From: CAZMSQ01 sp964569025
GTDB lineage: Bacteria > Bacteroidota > Bacteroidia > Chitinophagales > Saprospiraceae
Direction: 5' to 3'
Assembly: GCA_964569025.1 (NCBI GenBank)
Contig: CAZMSQ010000057.1
Location: forward strand, 1-11,257
Length of the DNA stretch: 11,257 bases
The number at the start of each line of letters is the position of its first letter. The first letter of the stretch is position 1. This document shows, in pieces, positions 1-7,111 of this stretch. The notes under the pieces are model-generated. The model was given only the letters and a program-made list of their open reading frames with translations. It did not search any database and was not told the origin of the DNA. Position numbers and translations under genes: made by a program.

Positions 1-85
1 TAGCCGTCGGACCACTATAGCCGTCGGACCACTATAGCCGTCGGACCGCTATAGCCGTCGGACCGCTATAGCCGTCCGACCGGGT
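1..85. repeat. 17-bp near-palindromic tandem repeat array
   Basis: Four full 17-bp units sit head to tail at 1-17, 18-34, 35-51 and 52-68, followed by a decayed fifth unit at 69-85. The unit is TAGCCGTCGGACCGCTA; units 1 and 2 have A instead of G at position 14. The unit is itself almost a perfect inverted repeat: seven of its eight outer base pairs match around a central G, the exception being positions 5 and 13. There are no spacers between units, so it is not a CRISPR array. The array starts at the first base of the window and probably continues leftwards. Function is unknown; it could be a simple satellite, a protein-binding array or a recombination-prone spacer between genes. Confidence 0.9.
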
Positions 86-88
86 CGG
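76..88. repeat. 13-bp perfect palindrome at the array edge
   Basis: CCGACC and GGTCGG are exact inverted copies around a single G. The palindrome spans the 3' part of the decayed last repeat unit and the first bases after it. It has no T run behind it and the loop is too short for a normal RNA hairpin, so a terminator is unlikely. It may be a protein-binding site or a by-product of repeat decay. Confidence 0.45.
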
Positions 89-109
89 GGAGGTTTAGGG
101 GTATTTCAG

Positions 110-117
110 TACCTTTG
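110..117 (+). promoter_or_regulatory. candidate Bacteroidota-type -7 box upstream of lhgO
   Basis: The octamer TACCTTTG matches the TAnnTTTG consensus known for the -7 element of the primary sigma factor in Bacteroidota. It lies 26 bases before the lhgO start codon, a sensible leader length. No convincing TTG-type -33 element is seen about 19-20 bases further upstream, where only a GGTTTA stretch is present. If real, it would drive lhgO and possibly the whole downstream block. One octamer match is weak evidence by itself. Confidence 0.3.
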
Positions 118-143
118 GGGGCTGAAAACAGACCTTTACGGGA

Positions 144-1349
144 ATGATTGATATTGCGGTCATTGGTGGTGGGATTGTGGGGCTTGCAACGGCATGGAGG
201 CTGGCGCAGATGCGGTCGGGTGTGAGGATTGTGGTGTTGGAGAAGGAGAAGGAGGCCGGGATGCATCAGAGCAGTCACAACAGTGGGGTGATTCATTCCG
301 GGATTTATTATAAGCCGGGGAGTCTGAAGGCGACGATTTGCAGGGAGGGGTATCTTGATTTACTGGAATTTGCAGAGGTGCATGGCATTCCTTTTGAATT
401 GTGCGGGAAGATAATTTCGGCTGTTGAAGATGGGGAGGTTTCACATTTGGAACGCATTTTGGACCGTGGGAGGCAGAATGGGCTGGAGGGCCTCAGGATG
501 TTGAGGGGTGAGGAAGTCCGGGAGAGGGAGCCGAACATCAATGCTGTTGCGGGGATTTTGGTGCCGCAAACGGGGATTATTGATTACCGGGTTGTTGCCT
601 TGAAGCTGGCTGAGTTGCTGGCGGGGATGGGGGCAGAGATCAGGATGGACTCGCAGGTTGTTGGTATTACACGGGGTGCGGTGCAGCGGATACAGACCCA
701 GCGTGAGGTGGTTGAGGCGAGGCTGGTGATAAATTGTGCGGGGCTGTATGCAGACCGGATCGGGAAAATGACGGAGCCAGAAATGGATGTGCAGATCATT
801 CCGTTTCGGGGTGAGTATTATGATTTGACAGAAGCCAAATCGGATTTGATTACGCATTTGATTTATCCGGTGCCGAATCCGGATTTTCCGTTTTTGGGGT
901 TGCATCTCACAAGGATGATTGGCGGGGGGATTGAGGCGGGGCCAAATGCGGTATTGGCGTTTCGCAGGGAGGGGTATAGCCGATGGGACTTTCATGCCGG
1001 GGAGTTTGCTGAGACGCTGGCATTTCCCGGTTTTCGGTCGATTGCGATGAAGTATGGGCGGACTGGGATTAAGGAATTGAAGAGATCGTACAGCAAGTCG
1101 GCATTTGTGAAGGAGGCAAAAAGGCTGGCTCCGGGTTTGGGCCATGGTGATTTGGTGCGTGGGCGGAGTGGCGTGAGGGCACAGACCTGCCGCAGAAACG
1201 GAATGCTGACCGATGATTTTCTGATTACTCAAAAGCCGGGGGTGGTGAATGTCTGGAATGCGCCATCTCCTGCCGCGACGGCTTGCTTAGCCATAGGCAG
1301 GTATATTGCCAATACGGCACTTTCTCAATTTGAAGCTCATGTCAACTGA
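144..1349 (+). CDS. lhgO: L-2-hydroxyglutarate oxidase (LhgO family)
   Basis: This is a 401-residue FAD-dependent oxidoreductase of the DAO fold. Known family members oxidise L-2-hydroxyglutarate to 2-oxoglutarate and pass the electrons to membrane quinones. The N-terminal dinucleotide-binding motif GGGIVG is at residues 8-13, followed by the family signature HNSGVIHSGIYY at 45-56. Further hallmarks are the FLGLHLTRM and GGGIEAGPNAVLAF segments in the middle and GVRAQ plus NAPSPAATACLAIG near the C-terminus. Length is normal for the family and the ATG start leaves a natural N-terminus. The last 11 bases overlap the start of the N-acetyltransferase gene, suggesting translational coupling. The coding strand is unusually G-rich, with many GGG glycine codons, unlike the genes that follow. 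The family call is firm; a role in nucleotide-sugar synthesis is inferred from position only. Confidence 0.9.
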   Translation: MIDIAVIGGGIVGLATAWRLAQMRSGVRIVVLEKEKEAGMHQSSHNSGVIHSGIYYKPGSLKATICREGYLDLLEFAEVHGIPFELCGKIISAVEDGEVSHLERILDRGRQNGLEGLRMLRGEEVREREPNINAVAGILVPQTGIIDYRVVALKLAELLAGMGAEIRMDSQVVGITRGAVQRIQTQREVVEARLVINCAGLYADRIGKMTEPEMDVQIIPFRGEYYDLTEAKSDLITHLIYPVPNPDFPFLGLHLTRMIGGGIEAGPNAVLAFRREGYSRWDFHAGEFAETLAFPGFRSIAMKYGRTGIKELKRSYSKSAFVKEAKRLAPGLGHGDLVRGRSGVRAQTCRRNGMLTDDFLITQKPGVVNVWNAPSPAATACLAIGRYIANTALSQFEAHVN

Positions 1350-1929
1350 ACAAAAGGGCTTTTCTGCCCATCCTTCTGCATTTCTGGATGAAGGGTGCCG
1401 CATCGGCGCCGGTACGCGCATCTGGCATTTTTGCCACATCATGGGGGGAGCCGTTATCGGCGAGCGGTGCTCACTGGGACAGAATGTGTTTGTTGCCGAT
1501 GGCGTGGTTCTGGGCAATCAGGTGAAGGTGCAAAACAATGTGTCGCTTTACTCCGGTGTGGTCTGTGAAGACGATGTATTCCTTGGACCTTCGATGGTTT
1601 TCACCAACGTCATTAATCCGCGCTCTGCAGTCAACCGCCGCGGGCAGTATAGCAAGACGCTCGTCAGGCGGGGTGCCAGCATTGGGGCCAATGCAACCAT
1701 CGTGTGCGGCCATACCATCGGGGCTTTTGCCTTTATAGGGGCAGGCGCTGTAGTGACCAAAGATGTGCCCGACTTTGCTTTGATGGTGGGCAATCCAGCT
1801 CGTCAGATCGGCTGGATGAGCACGCATGGGCACCGCCTGCATTTTAACGAACTCGGCGTTGCCACCTGTCCCGAAAGCGGTGAAACATATCAATTGAAAA
1901 ACGATTCTGTCACACTCCTCAACTCTTGA
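1339..1929 (+). CDS. wbpD: WbpD/WlbB-type UDP-sugar N-acetyltransferase (left-handed beta-helix)
   Basis: The protein has 196 residues and the repeating hexapeptide pattern of left-handed beta-helix acyltransferases, for example IGAGTRIWHF (22-31), IGERCSLGQNVFV (40-52) and IGANATIVCGHTIG (115-128). The stretch VFTNVINPRSAVNR (87-100) matches the active-site region of WbpD/WlbB enzymes. These transfer acetyl from acetyl-CoA to the 3-amino group of UDP-GlcNAc(3NH2)A, making UDP-2,3-diacetamido-2,3-dideoxyglucuronate for O-antigen or capsule. GNPARQIGW at 151-159 is the usual end of the helix. An upstream in-frame ATG at 1306 would add 11 residues but lies deep in lhgO; the ATG at 1339 gives the family-typical N-terminus. 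Related acetyltransferases acting on 4-amino or other amino sugars cannot be excluded. The partner 3-dehydrogenase and aminotransferase (WbpB, WbpE) are not in the window. Confidence 0.8.
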   Translation: MSTEQKGFSAHPSAFLDEGCRIGAGTRIWHFCHIMGGAVIGERCSLGQNVFVADGVVLGNQVKVQNNVSLYSGVVCEDDVFLGPSMVFTNVINPRSAVNRRGQYSKTLVRRGASIGANATIVCGHTIGAFAFIGAGAVVTKDVPDFALMVGNPARQIGWMSTHGHRLHFNELGVATCPESGETYQLKNDSVTLLNS

Positions 1930-1946
1930 ATATCCAAACAATGGGA

Positions 1947-3242
1947 ATGTACACTGACCTCCTCAACAAGAAGAAAACAATTGCCGTAGTGGGCCTCGGC
2001 TACGTCGGACTGCCTATCGCGCTCGAATTTGCAAAGTTTTTCCGGGTCATCGGATTTGACATCAACCCCGAGCGGGTGGAGCTGATGAAGCAAGGGACAG
2101 ACCCCTCTCGGGAGTTACCAGATGAAGCGTTTCACGAACGCGACATCTCGTTTACTTCCAACCCGGACGACCTCCAAGCGGCTCACTTTTTTGTGGTGGC
2201 AGTGCCGACTCCGGTCGATGACCACAAAGTACCCAGCCTGAAGTATCTGGAATCAGCGTCCACCATCATCGGCAAAGCGCTCAAGCCGGGCGACTATGTG
2301 GTCTATGAATCAACGGTTTACCCGGGATGCACTGAGGAGGACTGCCTCCCAATATTGGAAAAGGAGTCTGGCCTCAAACTGGGCCGACAAATCAAGCTCG
2401 GCTACTCTCCCGAGCGCATCAACCCGGGTGACAAGGAGCGCACGGTGGAGAAAATCCTGAAAATTGTCAGTGGAAGTGATGCTGAGGCCCTTCGGGAAAT
2501 ATCTCAGGTGTACGGACAGGTTATCACAGCCGGTATTTACGAAGCCTCATCCATAAAAGTGGCTGAGGCTGCAAAAGTGATTGAGAATACGCAGCGAGAC
2601 CTGAACATCTCTTTCATGAACGAGCTGTCGATCATCTTCGACCGCATGGGCATTGATACTCAGGAAGTACTGGATGCAGCTGGAACCAAGTGGAATTTCC
2701 TCAAATTCTCTCCTGGCCTGGTCGGCGGGCATTGCATCGGCGTGGACCCATACTACCTCTTGCACAAATCCAAGCAATTGGGGTATGACCCACAGGTCAT
2801 TCTCAGCGGACGGCGCATCAATGACCATATGCCGGGTTTCATCGCCAAGAAGATGGTGCAAATGTTGTTGACGCAAAAGAAAAACCCGCAACAGGCCAAA
2901 GTGCTGGTCATGGGAATCACCTTTAAGGAGAATGTAGCCGACATTCGCAACTCCAAAGTTGCCGACTTGGTCGACGAACTCATGTCCTACTCTATTCACG
3001 TCCACATCACCGACCCGCACGCCTCTCCAAACGAAGTGGCTCACGAATACAAGTTCAGCCTCGTCGACCACATTTCAGACGATTACGACGCCATCATAGT
3101 AGCGGTATCGCATGAGGAGTACAAATCGAAAGATGCTGAATTCTTCCGCTCGATTTCAAAGGACGACAACCCTGTGCTGATTGACATCAAGGGAATGTAC
3201 GCGCCAGCACAAATGGCTTCTCTGAATTACTGGCGGTTGTAA
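1947..3242 (+). CDS. UDP-N-acetylhexosamine 6-dehydrogenase (TviB/WbpO type)
   Basis: This 431-residue member of the UDP-glucose/GDP-mannose dehydrogenase family catalyses a two-step NAD-dependent oxidation of the sugar C6 alcohol to a carboxylate. Visible features are the Rossmann motif GLGYVG (16-21), ESTVYPG (121-127), SPERINPGD (154-162), KVIENTQRD (210-218) and the active-site GGHCIGVDPYY (260-270) with catalytic Cys263. SPERINPGD and the central region match TviB (UDP-GlcNAc) and WbpO (UDP-GalNAc) rather than WbpA, whose equivalent reads closer to SPEREDPGN. The substrate cannot be decided between these two epimers. ATG codons at 1941 and 1947 are both plausible; 1947 gives the family-like start MYTDLLNKK. 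A TTG at 1926 would overlap the previous stop codon. The neighbouring acetyltransferase suggests that both feed an acetamido-uronic acid. Confidence 0.88.
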   Translation: MYTDLLNKKKTIAVVGLGYVGLPIALEFAKFFRVIGFDINPERVELMKQGTDPSRELPDEAFHERDISFTSNPDDLQAAHFFVVAVPTPVDDHKVPSLKYLESASTIIGKALKPGDYVVYESTVYPGCTEEDCLPILEKESGLKLGRQIKLGYSPERINPGDKERTVEKILKIVSGSDAEALREISQVYGQVITAGIYEASSIKVAEAAKVIENTQRDLNISFMNELSIIFDRMGIDTQEVLDAAGTKWNFLKFSPGLVGGHCIGVDPYYLLHKSKQLGYDPQVILSGRRINDHMPGFIAKKMVQMLLTQKKNPQQAKVLVMGITFKENVADIRNSKVADLVDELMSYSIHVHITDPHASPNEVAHEYKFSLVDHISDDYDAIIVAVSHEEYKSKDAEFFRSISKDDNPVLIDIKGMYAPAQMASLNYWRL

Positions 3243-3265
3243 CGATCAATCAACCATTTATCCCT

Positions 3266-3541
3266 ATGAGTCATCCACAACATCTGCCGGGCAAAGAATC
3301 GCGTTGGCGGAGCATCTTGAAAGCTCTGACGTACCGACTTTCTGCAACAGTCATCACCTTTCTACTGGCTCTGTTTGTGTTTCAGCAAGCCAACTGCGAT
3401 GCGGTACTGGAGCGTTCAACTGTGGTGGCGCTGTTAGAATTGGGTTCGAAGTTCATCTTTTACTACCTTCACGAACGCGCCTGGCAGGCAGTGCCCCGGG
3501 GCAGGATCCGAAGCCTCTTTTCACGCCAAAAATCGCAATGA
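3266..3541 (+). CDS. DUF2061 small membrane protein linked to sulfate activation
   Basis: This 91-residue protein has a basic N-terminus, a first hydrophobic segment at about residues 20-40 that follows the signature ILKALTYRLSATVITF, and a second at about 53-68 ending in KFIFYYLHERAW, which is also typical of the family. The C-terminus is basic and should be cytoplasmic, giving a two-helix hairpin in the inner membrane. DUF2061 proteins are uncharacterised as far as I know, but they commonly sit beside cysC, cysD and cysN, as here, with cysC starting 10 bases after its stop. A structural or regulatory role in sulfate handling is possible but unproven. It is separated from the dehydrogenase by 23 bases with no terminator-like structure. 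Confidence 0.82.
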   Translation: MSHPQHLPGKESRWRSILKALTYRLSATVITFLLALFVFQQANCDAVLERSTVVALLELGSKFIFYYLHERAWQAVPRGRIRSLFSRQKSQ

Positions 3542-3550
3542 CCTGATTCG

Positions 3551-4186
3551 ATGTCAGACATTCACCCCATATTCTCCCAACTCCTCCAGCGGTCAGAGCG
3601 CGAAGCTTTTCTGCATCAACGCAGCAAGGTCGTCTGGCTCACAGGTCTCTCCGGATCCGGAAAGAGCACGCTGGCGAGACATCTCGAGCGCCGCCTTTTC
3701 GATGAAGGTCACTTTGCACAGGTTCTGGACGGAGACAACATCCGCTCAGGCATCAATGCCAATCTGGGATTTGGCCTCGAAGACCGACAGGAGAATATCC
3801 GCAGGATCAGCGAAATTGCCAAACTCTACCTCCACAGCGGTATCATCACCATCTGCTCGTTCATTTCGCCAACCCGGGAAATCCGCCACTTCGCTCGGCA
3901 AATAATCGGTACAGCCGACTTTCTTGAGATCTTCGTGCACGCCCCTCTCGGCACTTGTGAGCAGCGGGATGTCAAGGGGCTCTACGCCAAAGCCCGCGCG
4001 GGGCAGATTCATGGATTTACAGGAATCGACTCTCCCTACGAGGCACCCGAAGCCCCTGATCTCAAAATCCGCACCGACCAGATAAGCGAGGAGGAGGCCA
4101 CACAGTTACTTTTTCATTTCCTGTTACCCCATATACAAATCGCGCAGAATCCACCTACCGATTCAGACAGAAATCACAATCACTGA
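3551..4186 (+). CDS. cysC: adenylylsulfate kinase (APS kinase)
   Basis: This 211-residue P-loop kinase phosphorylates adenosine 5'-phosphosulfate with ATP to give PAPS, the universal sulfuryl donor. The Walker A motif GLSGSGKST is at residues 32-40, followed by DGDNIR (60-65), NIRRISEIAKL (82-92), FISPTR with the family active-site serine (104-109), and KGLY (142-145). GFTGIDSPYEAPE at about 155-167 is the usual substrate-lid segment. The last 30 or so residues (PTDSDRNHNH end) are poorly conserved and polar. It stands alone and is not fused to CysN. Its stop codon overlaps the cysD start by one base (TGATG), a sign of coupled translation. Because reduction genes are absent here, PAPS may serve sulfation rather than cysteine synthesis; that is inference. 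Confidence 0.95.
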   Translation: MSDIHPIFSQLLQRSEREAFLHQRSKVVWLTGLSGSGKSTLARHLERRLFDEGHFAQVLDGDNIRSGINANLGFGLEDRQENIRRISEIAKLYLHSGIITICSFISPTREIRHFARQIIGTADFLEIFVHAPLGTCEQRDVKGLYAKARAGQIHGFTGIDSPYEAPEAPDLKIRTDQISEEEATQLLFHFLLPHIQIAQNPPTDSDRNHNH

Positions 4187-5100
4187 TGACAAAAACAGCC
4201 TCATATCACCTCGATCATCTCCGCGAACTAGAAGCAGAGTCCATCTTCATCATCCGCGAAGTGGCCGCTCAGTTTGAGCGTCCGGTGCTGCTCTTTTCTG
4301 GGGGTAAAGACTCCATTCTGATGGTTCATCTGGCCCGCAAGGCCTTCTTTCCAGCCCGCATCCCGTTTCCCCTCCTGCACATCGATACTGGCCACAATTT
4401 TCCAGAAACCCTCGAGTTTCGCGACCGACTGGTCAGCCAACTGGGTGTCCGCCTGATTGTAGGCTCTGTAGAAGAAGCCATTCAGCGCCGGACGGTCGTT
4501 GAGGAAAAAGGCATTGCAGCCAGCCGTAACGGGCTGCAGATTCCTGTATTGCTGGAAGAAATTGAGAAGGGAAAATTTGATGCGGCCCTTGGAGGCGCCC
4601 GCCGGGATGAGGAGAAAGCCCGTGCCAAAGAGCGATTTTTCTCTCACCGCGACGAATTTGGCCAGTGGGATCCAAAAAATCAACGCCCGGAATTGTGGAA
4701 CCTTTTCAATGGCAGGAAGCATTACGGGGAGCACTTTCGGGTGTTTCCAATCAGCAATTGGACGGAGCTGGATGTCTGGCAATACCTCGCCATGGAGCAG
4801 GTCGATCTGCCATCTCTCTATTTTGCCCATTCCCGGCCCGTCTTTGAACGGGAGGGCATCTGGCTGGCGGATTCTCCGTTTATGCAAAAGCGATCCGAGG
4901 AGCAGGTGGTTGAGAAAACCGTGCGCTGCCGCACCATCGGCGACATGACCTGCACCGGTGTGTGGCCCAGTGAGGCCACGTCAGTAGATGACATCATCGC
5001 CGAAATCGCCGCCACGCGTCTTACTGAGCGGGGTGGGCGCACCGACGACAAGCGGTCGGAAACAGCCATGGAAGACCGAAAGAAAGAAGGGTATTTTTAG
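4186..5100 (+). CDS. cysD: sulfate adenylyltransferase subunit 2
   Basis: This 304-residue ATP-pyrophosphatase-fold subunit of ATP sulfurylase joins sulfate to ATP to form APS and pyrophosphate, driven by GTP hydrolysis in CysN. The PP-loop SGGKDS is at residues 38-43, followed by HIDTGHNFPET (65-75). The segments GGARRDEEKARAKERFFS, GQWDPKNQRPELWNLFN and FPISNWTELDVWQY are hallmarks of CysD. The C-terminus with CTGVWPSEA and a conserved basic tail ending in KEGYF is complete, so the length is normal. It starts on the last base of the cysC stop and is followed one base later by cysN. The tight order cysC-cysD-cysN gives a full sulfate-to-PAPS module. Confidence 0.96.
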   Translation: MTKTASYHLDHLRELEAESIFIIREVAAQFERPVLLFSGGKDSILMVHLARKAFFPARIPFPLLHIDTGHNFPETLEFRDRLVSQLGVRLIVGSVEEAIQRRTVVEEKGIAASRNGLQIPVLLEEIEKGKFDAALGGARRDEEKARAKERFFSHRDEFGQWDPKNQRPELWNLFNGRKHYGEHFRVFPISNWTELDVWQYLAMEQVDLPSLYFAHSRPVFEREGIWLADSPFMQKRSEEQVVEKTVRCRTIGDMTCTGVWPSEATSVDDIIAEIAATRLTERGGRTDDKRSETAMEDRKKEGYF

Positions 5101-5101
5101 A

Positions 5102-6373
5102 ATGAGAATGACACACGTTATGCCAAACACCTCCGAACTCCTCCGCTTCACTACTGCCGGCTCTGTAGATGACGGCAAAAGCACCCTGATCGGGCGGCTG
5201 CTCTATGACAGCAAGTCCATTTTTCAGGATCAGCTTGACGCAGTCGAGCAGGCCACCATTCGGCGCGGTGAGGAGGGCATCAACCTGGCGCTGCTGACAG
5301 ATGGGTTGAGATCTGAGCGCGAACAGGGAATCACCATCGACGTGGCCTACCGGTATTTTGCCACCCCCCGCCGCAAGTTTATCATCGCCGATACCCCGGG
5401 GCACGTGCAATATACCCGAAACATGGTGACCGGCGCCTCAACTGCCAACGTGGCGCTCATCCTGATTGATGCCCGCAAAGGCGTGCTTGAGCAAACACGG
5501 CGCCATGCAATCATCGCATCCCTGCTGCAGATACCCCACCTGGTGGTGTGTATCAACAAAATGGATTTAGTCGACTATTCCGAGGAAGTCTTTCACACCA
5601 TCAAGGAGACCTTCGAGGACTTCGCCTCCAAGCTTGATGTCAGCGACGTCAGCTTTATTCCGATATCAGCCCTGAAGGGCGACAATATTGTCAACCGGTC
5701 TACCCATATGCCATGGTTTGGCGGGTCTACCCTGCTGTATTATTTGGAGAATGTCCATATCGGCAGCGACCACAATCTCATCGATGTGCGCCTGCCCGTT
5801 CAGTTGGTGGTGCGGCCAAATACCGATGAATTCCACGATTACCGGGGTTATGCCGGACGCATGGCTGGAGGAGTGCTGCGAAAGGGAGATGAAGTCATGC
5901 TGATGCCCTCAGGGTTTTCGACCACAATTAAGAAAATAGACACCTTCGACGGAGAGATTGAGGAAGCCTATCCGCCCATGTCAGTGACTGTCTTACTCAA
6001 CGACGATCTGGACCTTGATCGTGGCGATATGATTGTCAGGCCCAACAACTCTCCGGAGCCGCGGCAAGATCTGGAGCTGATGATTTGCTGGTTTGACGAC
6101 CAGCCCATGCGCCTGCGCGGCAAGTACCACATGCTCCATACCACCAATGAAGCCCGGTGCATCGTCAAGGAGCTGCGCTATAAGATGGATGTCAACACCT
6201 TGCATCGCGACACTGAAGACCAGGTGGTCGGCATGAACGACATTGCCCGCATCGTGGTGCGAACCACCCGGCCGATTCTCGCCGACCCATACAACCGCAA
6301 CCGGATTACCGGCAGCGTCATCCTCATTGACGAGGCCACCAACAATACGGTGGCTGCAGGCATGATTTTGTAG
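5102..6373 (+). CDS. cysN: sulfate adenylyltransferase subunit 1 (GTPase)
   Basis: This 423-residue translation-factor-type GTPase pairs with CysD in ATP sulfurylase. The nucleotide motifs are GSVDDGKST (G1, 20-28), the switch segment SEREQGITIDVAYRYF (71-86), DTPGH (G3, 97-101), NKMD (G4, 152-155) and SALKG (G5), followed by two beta-barrel domains. There is no C-terminal CysC domain, in line with the separate cysC upstream. A longer reading from an ATG at 4988 would overlap cysD by over 100 bases and add a non-homologous low-complexity stretch, so it is rejected. ATG codons at 5102, 5108 and 5120 are all possible; 5102 directly follows the cysD stop. The next gene starts three bases after its TAG stop. 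Confidence 0.95.
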   Translation: MRMTHVMPNTSELLRFTTAGSVDDGKSTLIGRLLYDSKSIFQDQLDAVEQATIRRGEEGINLALLTDGLRSEREQGITIDVAYRYFATPRRKFIIADTPGHVQYTRNMVTGASTANVALILIDARKGVLEQTRRHAIIASLLQIPHLVVCINKMDLVDYSEEVFHTIKETFEDFASKLDVSDVSFIPISALKGDNIVNRSTHMPWFGGSTLLYYLENVHIGSDHNLIDVRLPVQLVVRPNTDEFHDYRGYAGRMAGGVLRKGDEVMLMPSGFSTTIKKIDTFDGEIEEAYPPMSVTVLLNDDLDLDRGDMIVRPNNSPEPRQDLELMICWFDDQPMRLRGKYHMLHTTNEARCIVKELRYKMDVNTLHRDTEDQVVGMNDIARIVVRTTRPILADPYNRNRITGSVILIDEATNNTVAAGMIL

Positions 6374-6376
6374 TGC

Positions 6377-7111
6377 ATGTGGTCCCGACTATTCGGCCGT
6401 CAAAATTTCGGACAACCGATCGGACATTTGCTCGGGGCTGATATGCACGCTCACCTCCTGCCAGGAGTAGATGATGGGCCACAATCGATTCATGAAGCCC
6501 TTGACATGCTCCGGAAACTCGCCGCATTCGGTTACTCTCTTGCGGTGGCCACTCCGCACACCTTTCATCCGTTGTGGCCTGACAACCAGAAGGCTATCGA
6601 CGAAGCCTCAAAGACCATTCAGGATATTATCCGGGATGCAGGATTGCCACTTGAATTTCGGGTTGGAGCGGAGTATTTTTGTGGTGAAGCATTTGGCCAG
6701 GCGATTGATAGCGGGGACTTGCTGACGCTCGACGGAACCCGGGTCTTGTTTGAGACCGCTCCTGAACGTCCCTACCCTGCCATGCATCAATTTATTTTTG
6801 ACATGCGACGCCTGGGATTCATCCCGGTTCTTGCGCATCCGGAGCGCTACCTTTGGCTGCAGCAGAATCTGGCGATGGTCAGCCAGCTACGAGACTGGGG
6901 GTGTGAATTTCAGATTACCCTTGGCTCTGCCTCGGGTCGCTACGGACCGAAAGCTGCTCAGTTAGCACGGTACCTGATTCAAAAGGGACTGGTTGATTTT
7001 GCAGGTACAGACCTGCATCGTGCACGTCAGATTCCGCAACTTCACCGGTGGCTTACCGATCGGTGGTCCAAAAAATTACTTCAGAACCCTCTCAAAAACA
7101 ATCTGCTGTAA
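6377..7111 (+). CDS. PHP-family phosphotyrosine-protein phosphatase (CpsB/CapC/YwqE type)
   Basis: This 244-residue metal-dependent phosphatase of the PHP fold removes phosphate from the tyrosine tail of the matching polysaccharide co-polymerase kinase. Metal-binding motifs are DMHAHLLPGVDDG (22-34), TPH (59-61), GAEY with Glu99, AHPER (153-157) and GTDLH (210-214). The order and spacing are normal, and all expected metal ligands seem present. The likely target is the Wzc-like kinase encoded at 8962-11232 in the same gene block, whose C-terminus carries four tyrosines. No signal peptide is seen, so it should act in the cytoplasm. It starts three bases after cysN and its stop codon directly abuts the epimerase start codon. 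Family is firm; the exact substrate is inferred from context. Confidence 0.88.
   Translation: MWSRLFGRQNFGQPIGHLLGADMHAHLLPGVDDGPQSIHEALDMLRKLAAFGYSLAVATPHTFHPLWPDNQKAIDEASKTIQDIIRDAGLPLEFRVGAEYFCGEAFGQAIDSGDLLTLDGTRVLFETAPERPYPAMHQFIFDMRRLGFIPVLAHPERYLWLQQNLAMVSQLRDWGCEFQITLGSASGRYGPKAAQLARYLIQKGLVDFAGTDLHRARQIPQLHRWLTDRWSKKLLQNPLKNNLL

Noticed and set aside
1..85. CRISPR array
   Set aside because: The 17-bp units abut with no spacers, and the unit is shorter than known CRISPR repeats.
76..88. Intrinsic terminator of an upstream gene
   Set aside because: The palindrome has a one-base centre and is followed by G-rich sequence rather than a T run.
441..1232. 263-codon open frame on the minus strand inside lhgO
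   Set aside because: It is antisense to a clear LhgO gene, its translation is rich in Pro, His and Gln without any domain motif, and it follows from the G-rich bias of lhgO.
2547..3071. 174-codon minus-strand open frame inside the sugar dehydrogenase gene
   Set aside because: It is antisense to the catalytic region holding the active-site cysteine and has no domain features.
3304..3546. 80-codon plus-strand frame overlapping the DUF2061 gene
   Set aside because: The other frame encodes the recognisable two-helix DUF2061 protein; this one has no hydrophobic segments or family match.
4988..5101. N-terminal extension of cysN from an upstream ATG
   Set aside because: It overlaps the conserved cysD C-terminus, and the added residues do not look like CysN; the start at 5102 gives the normal family N-terminus.
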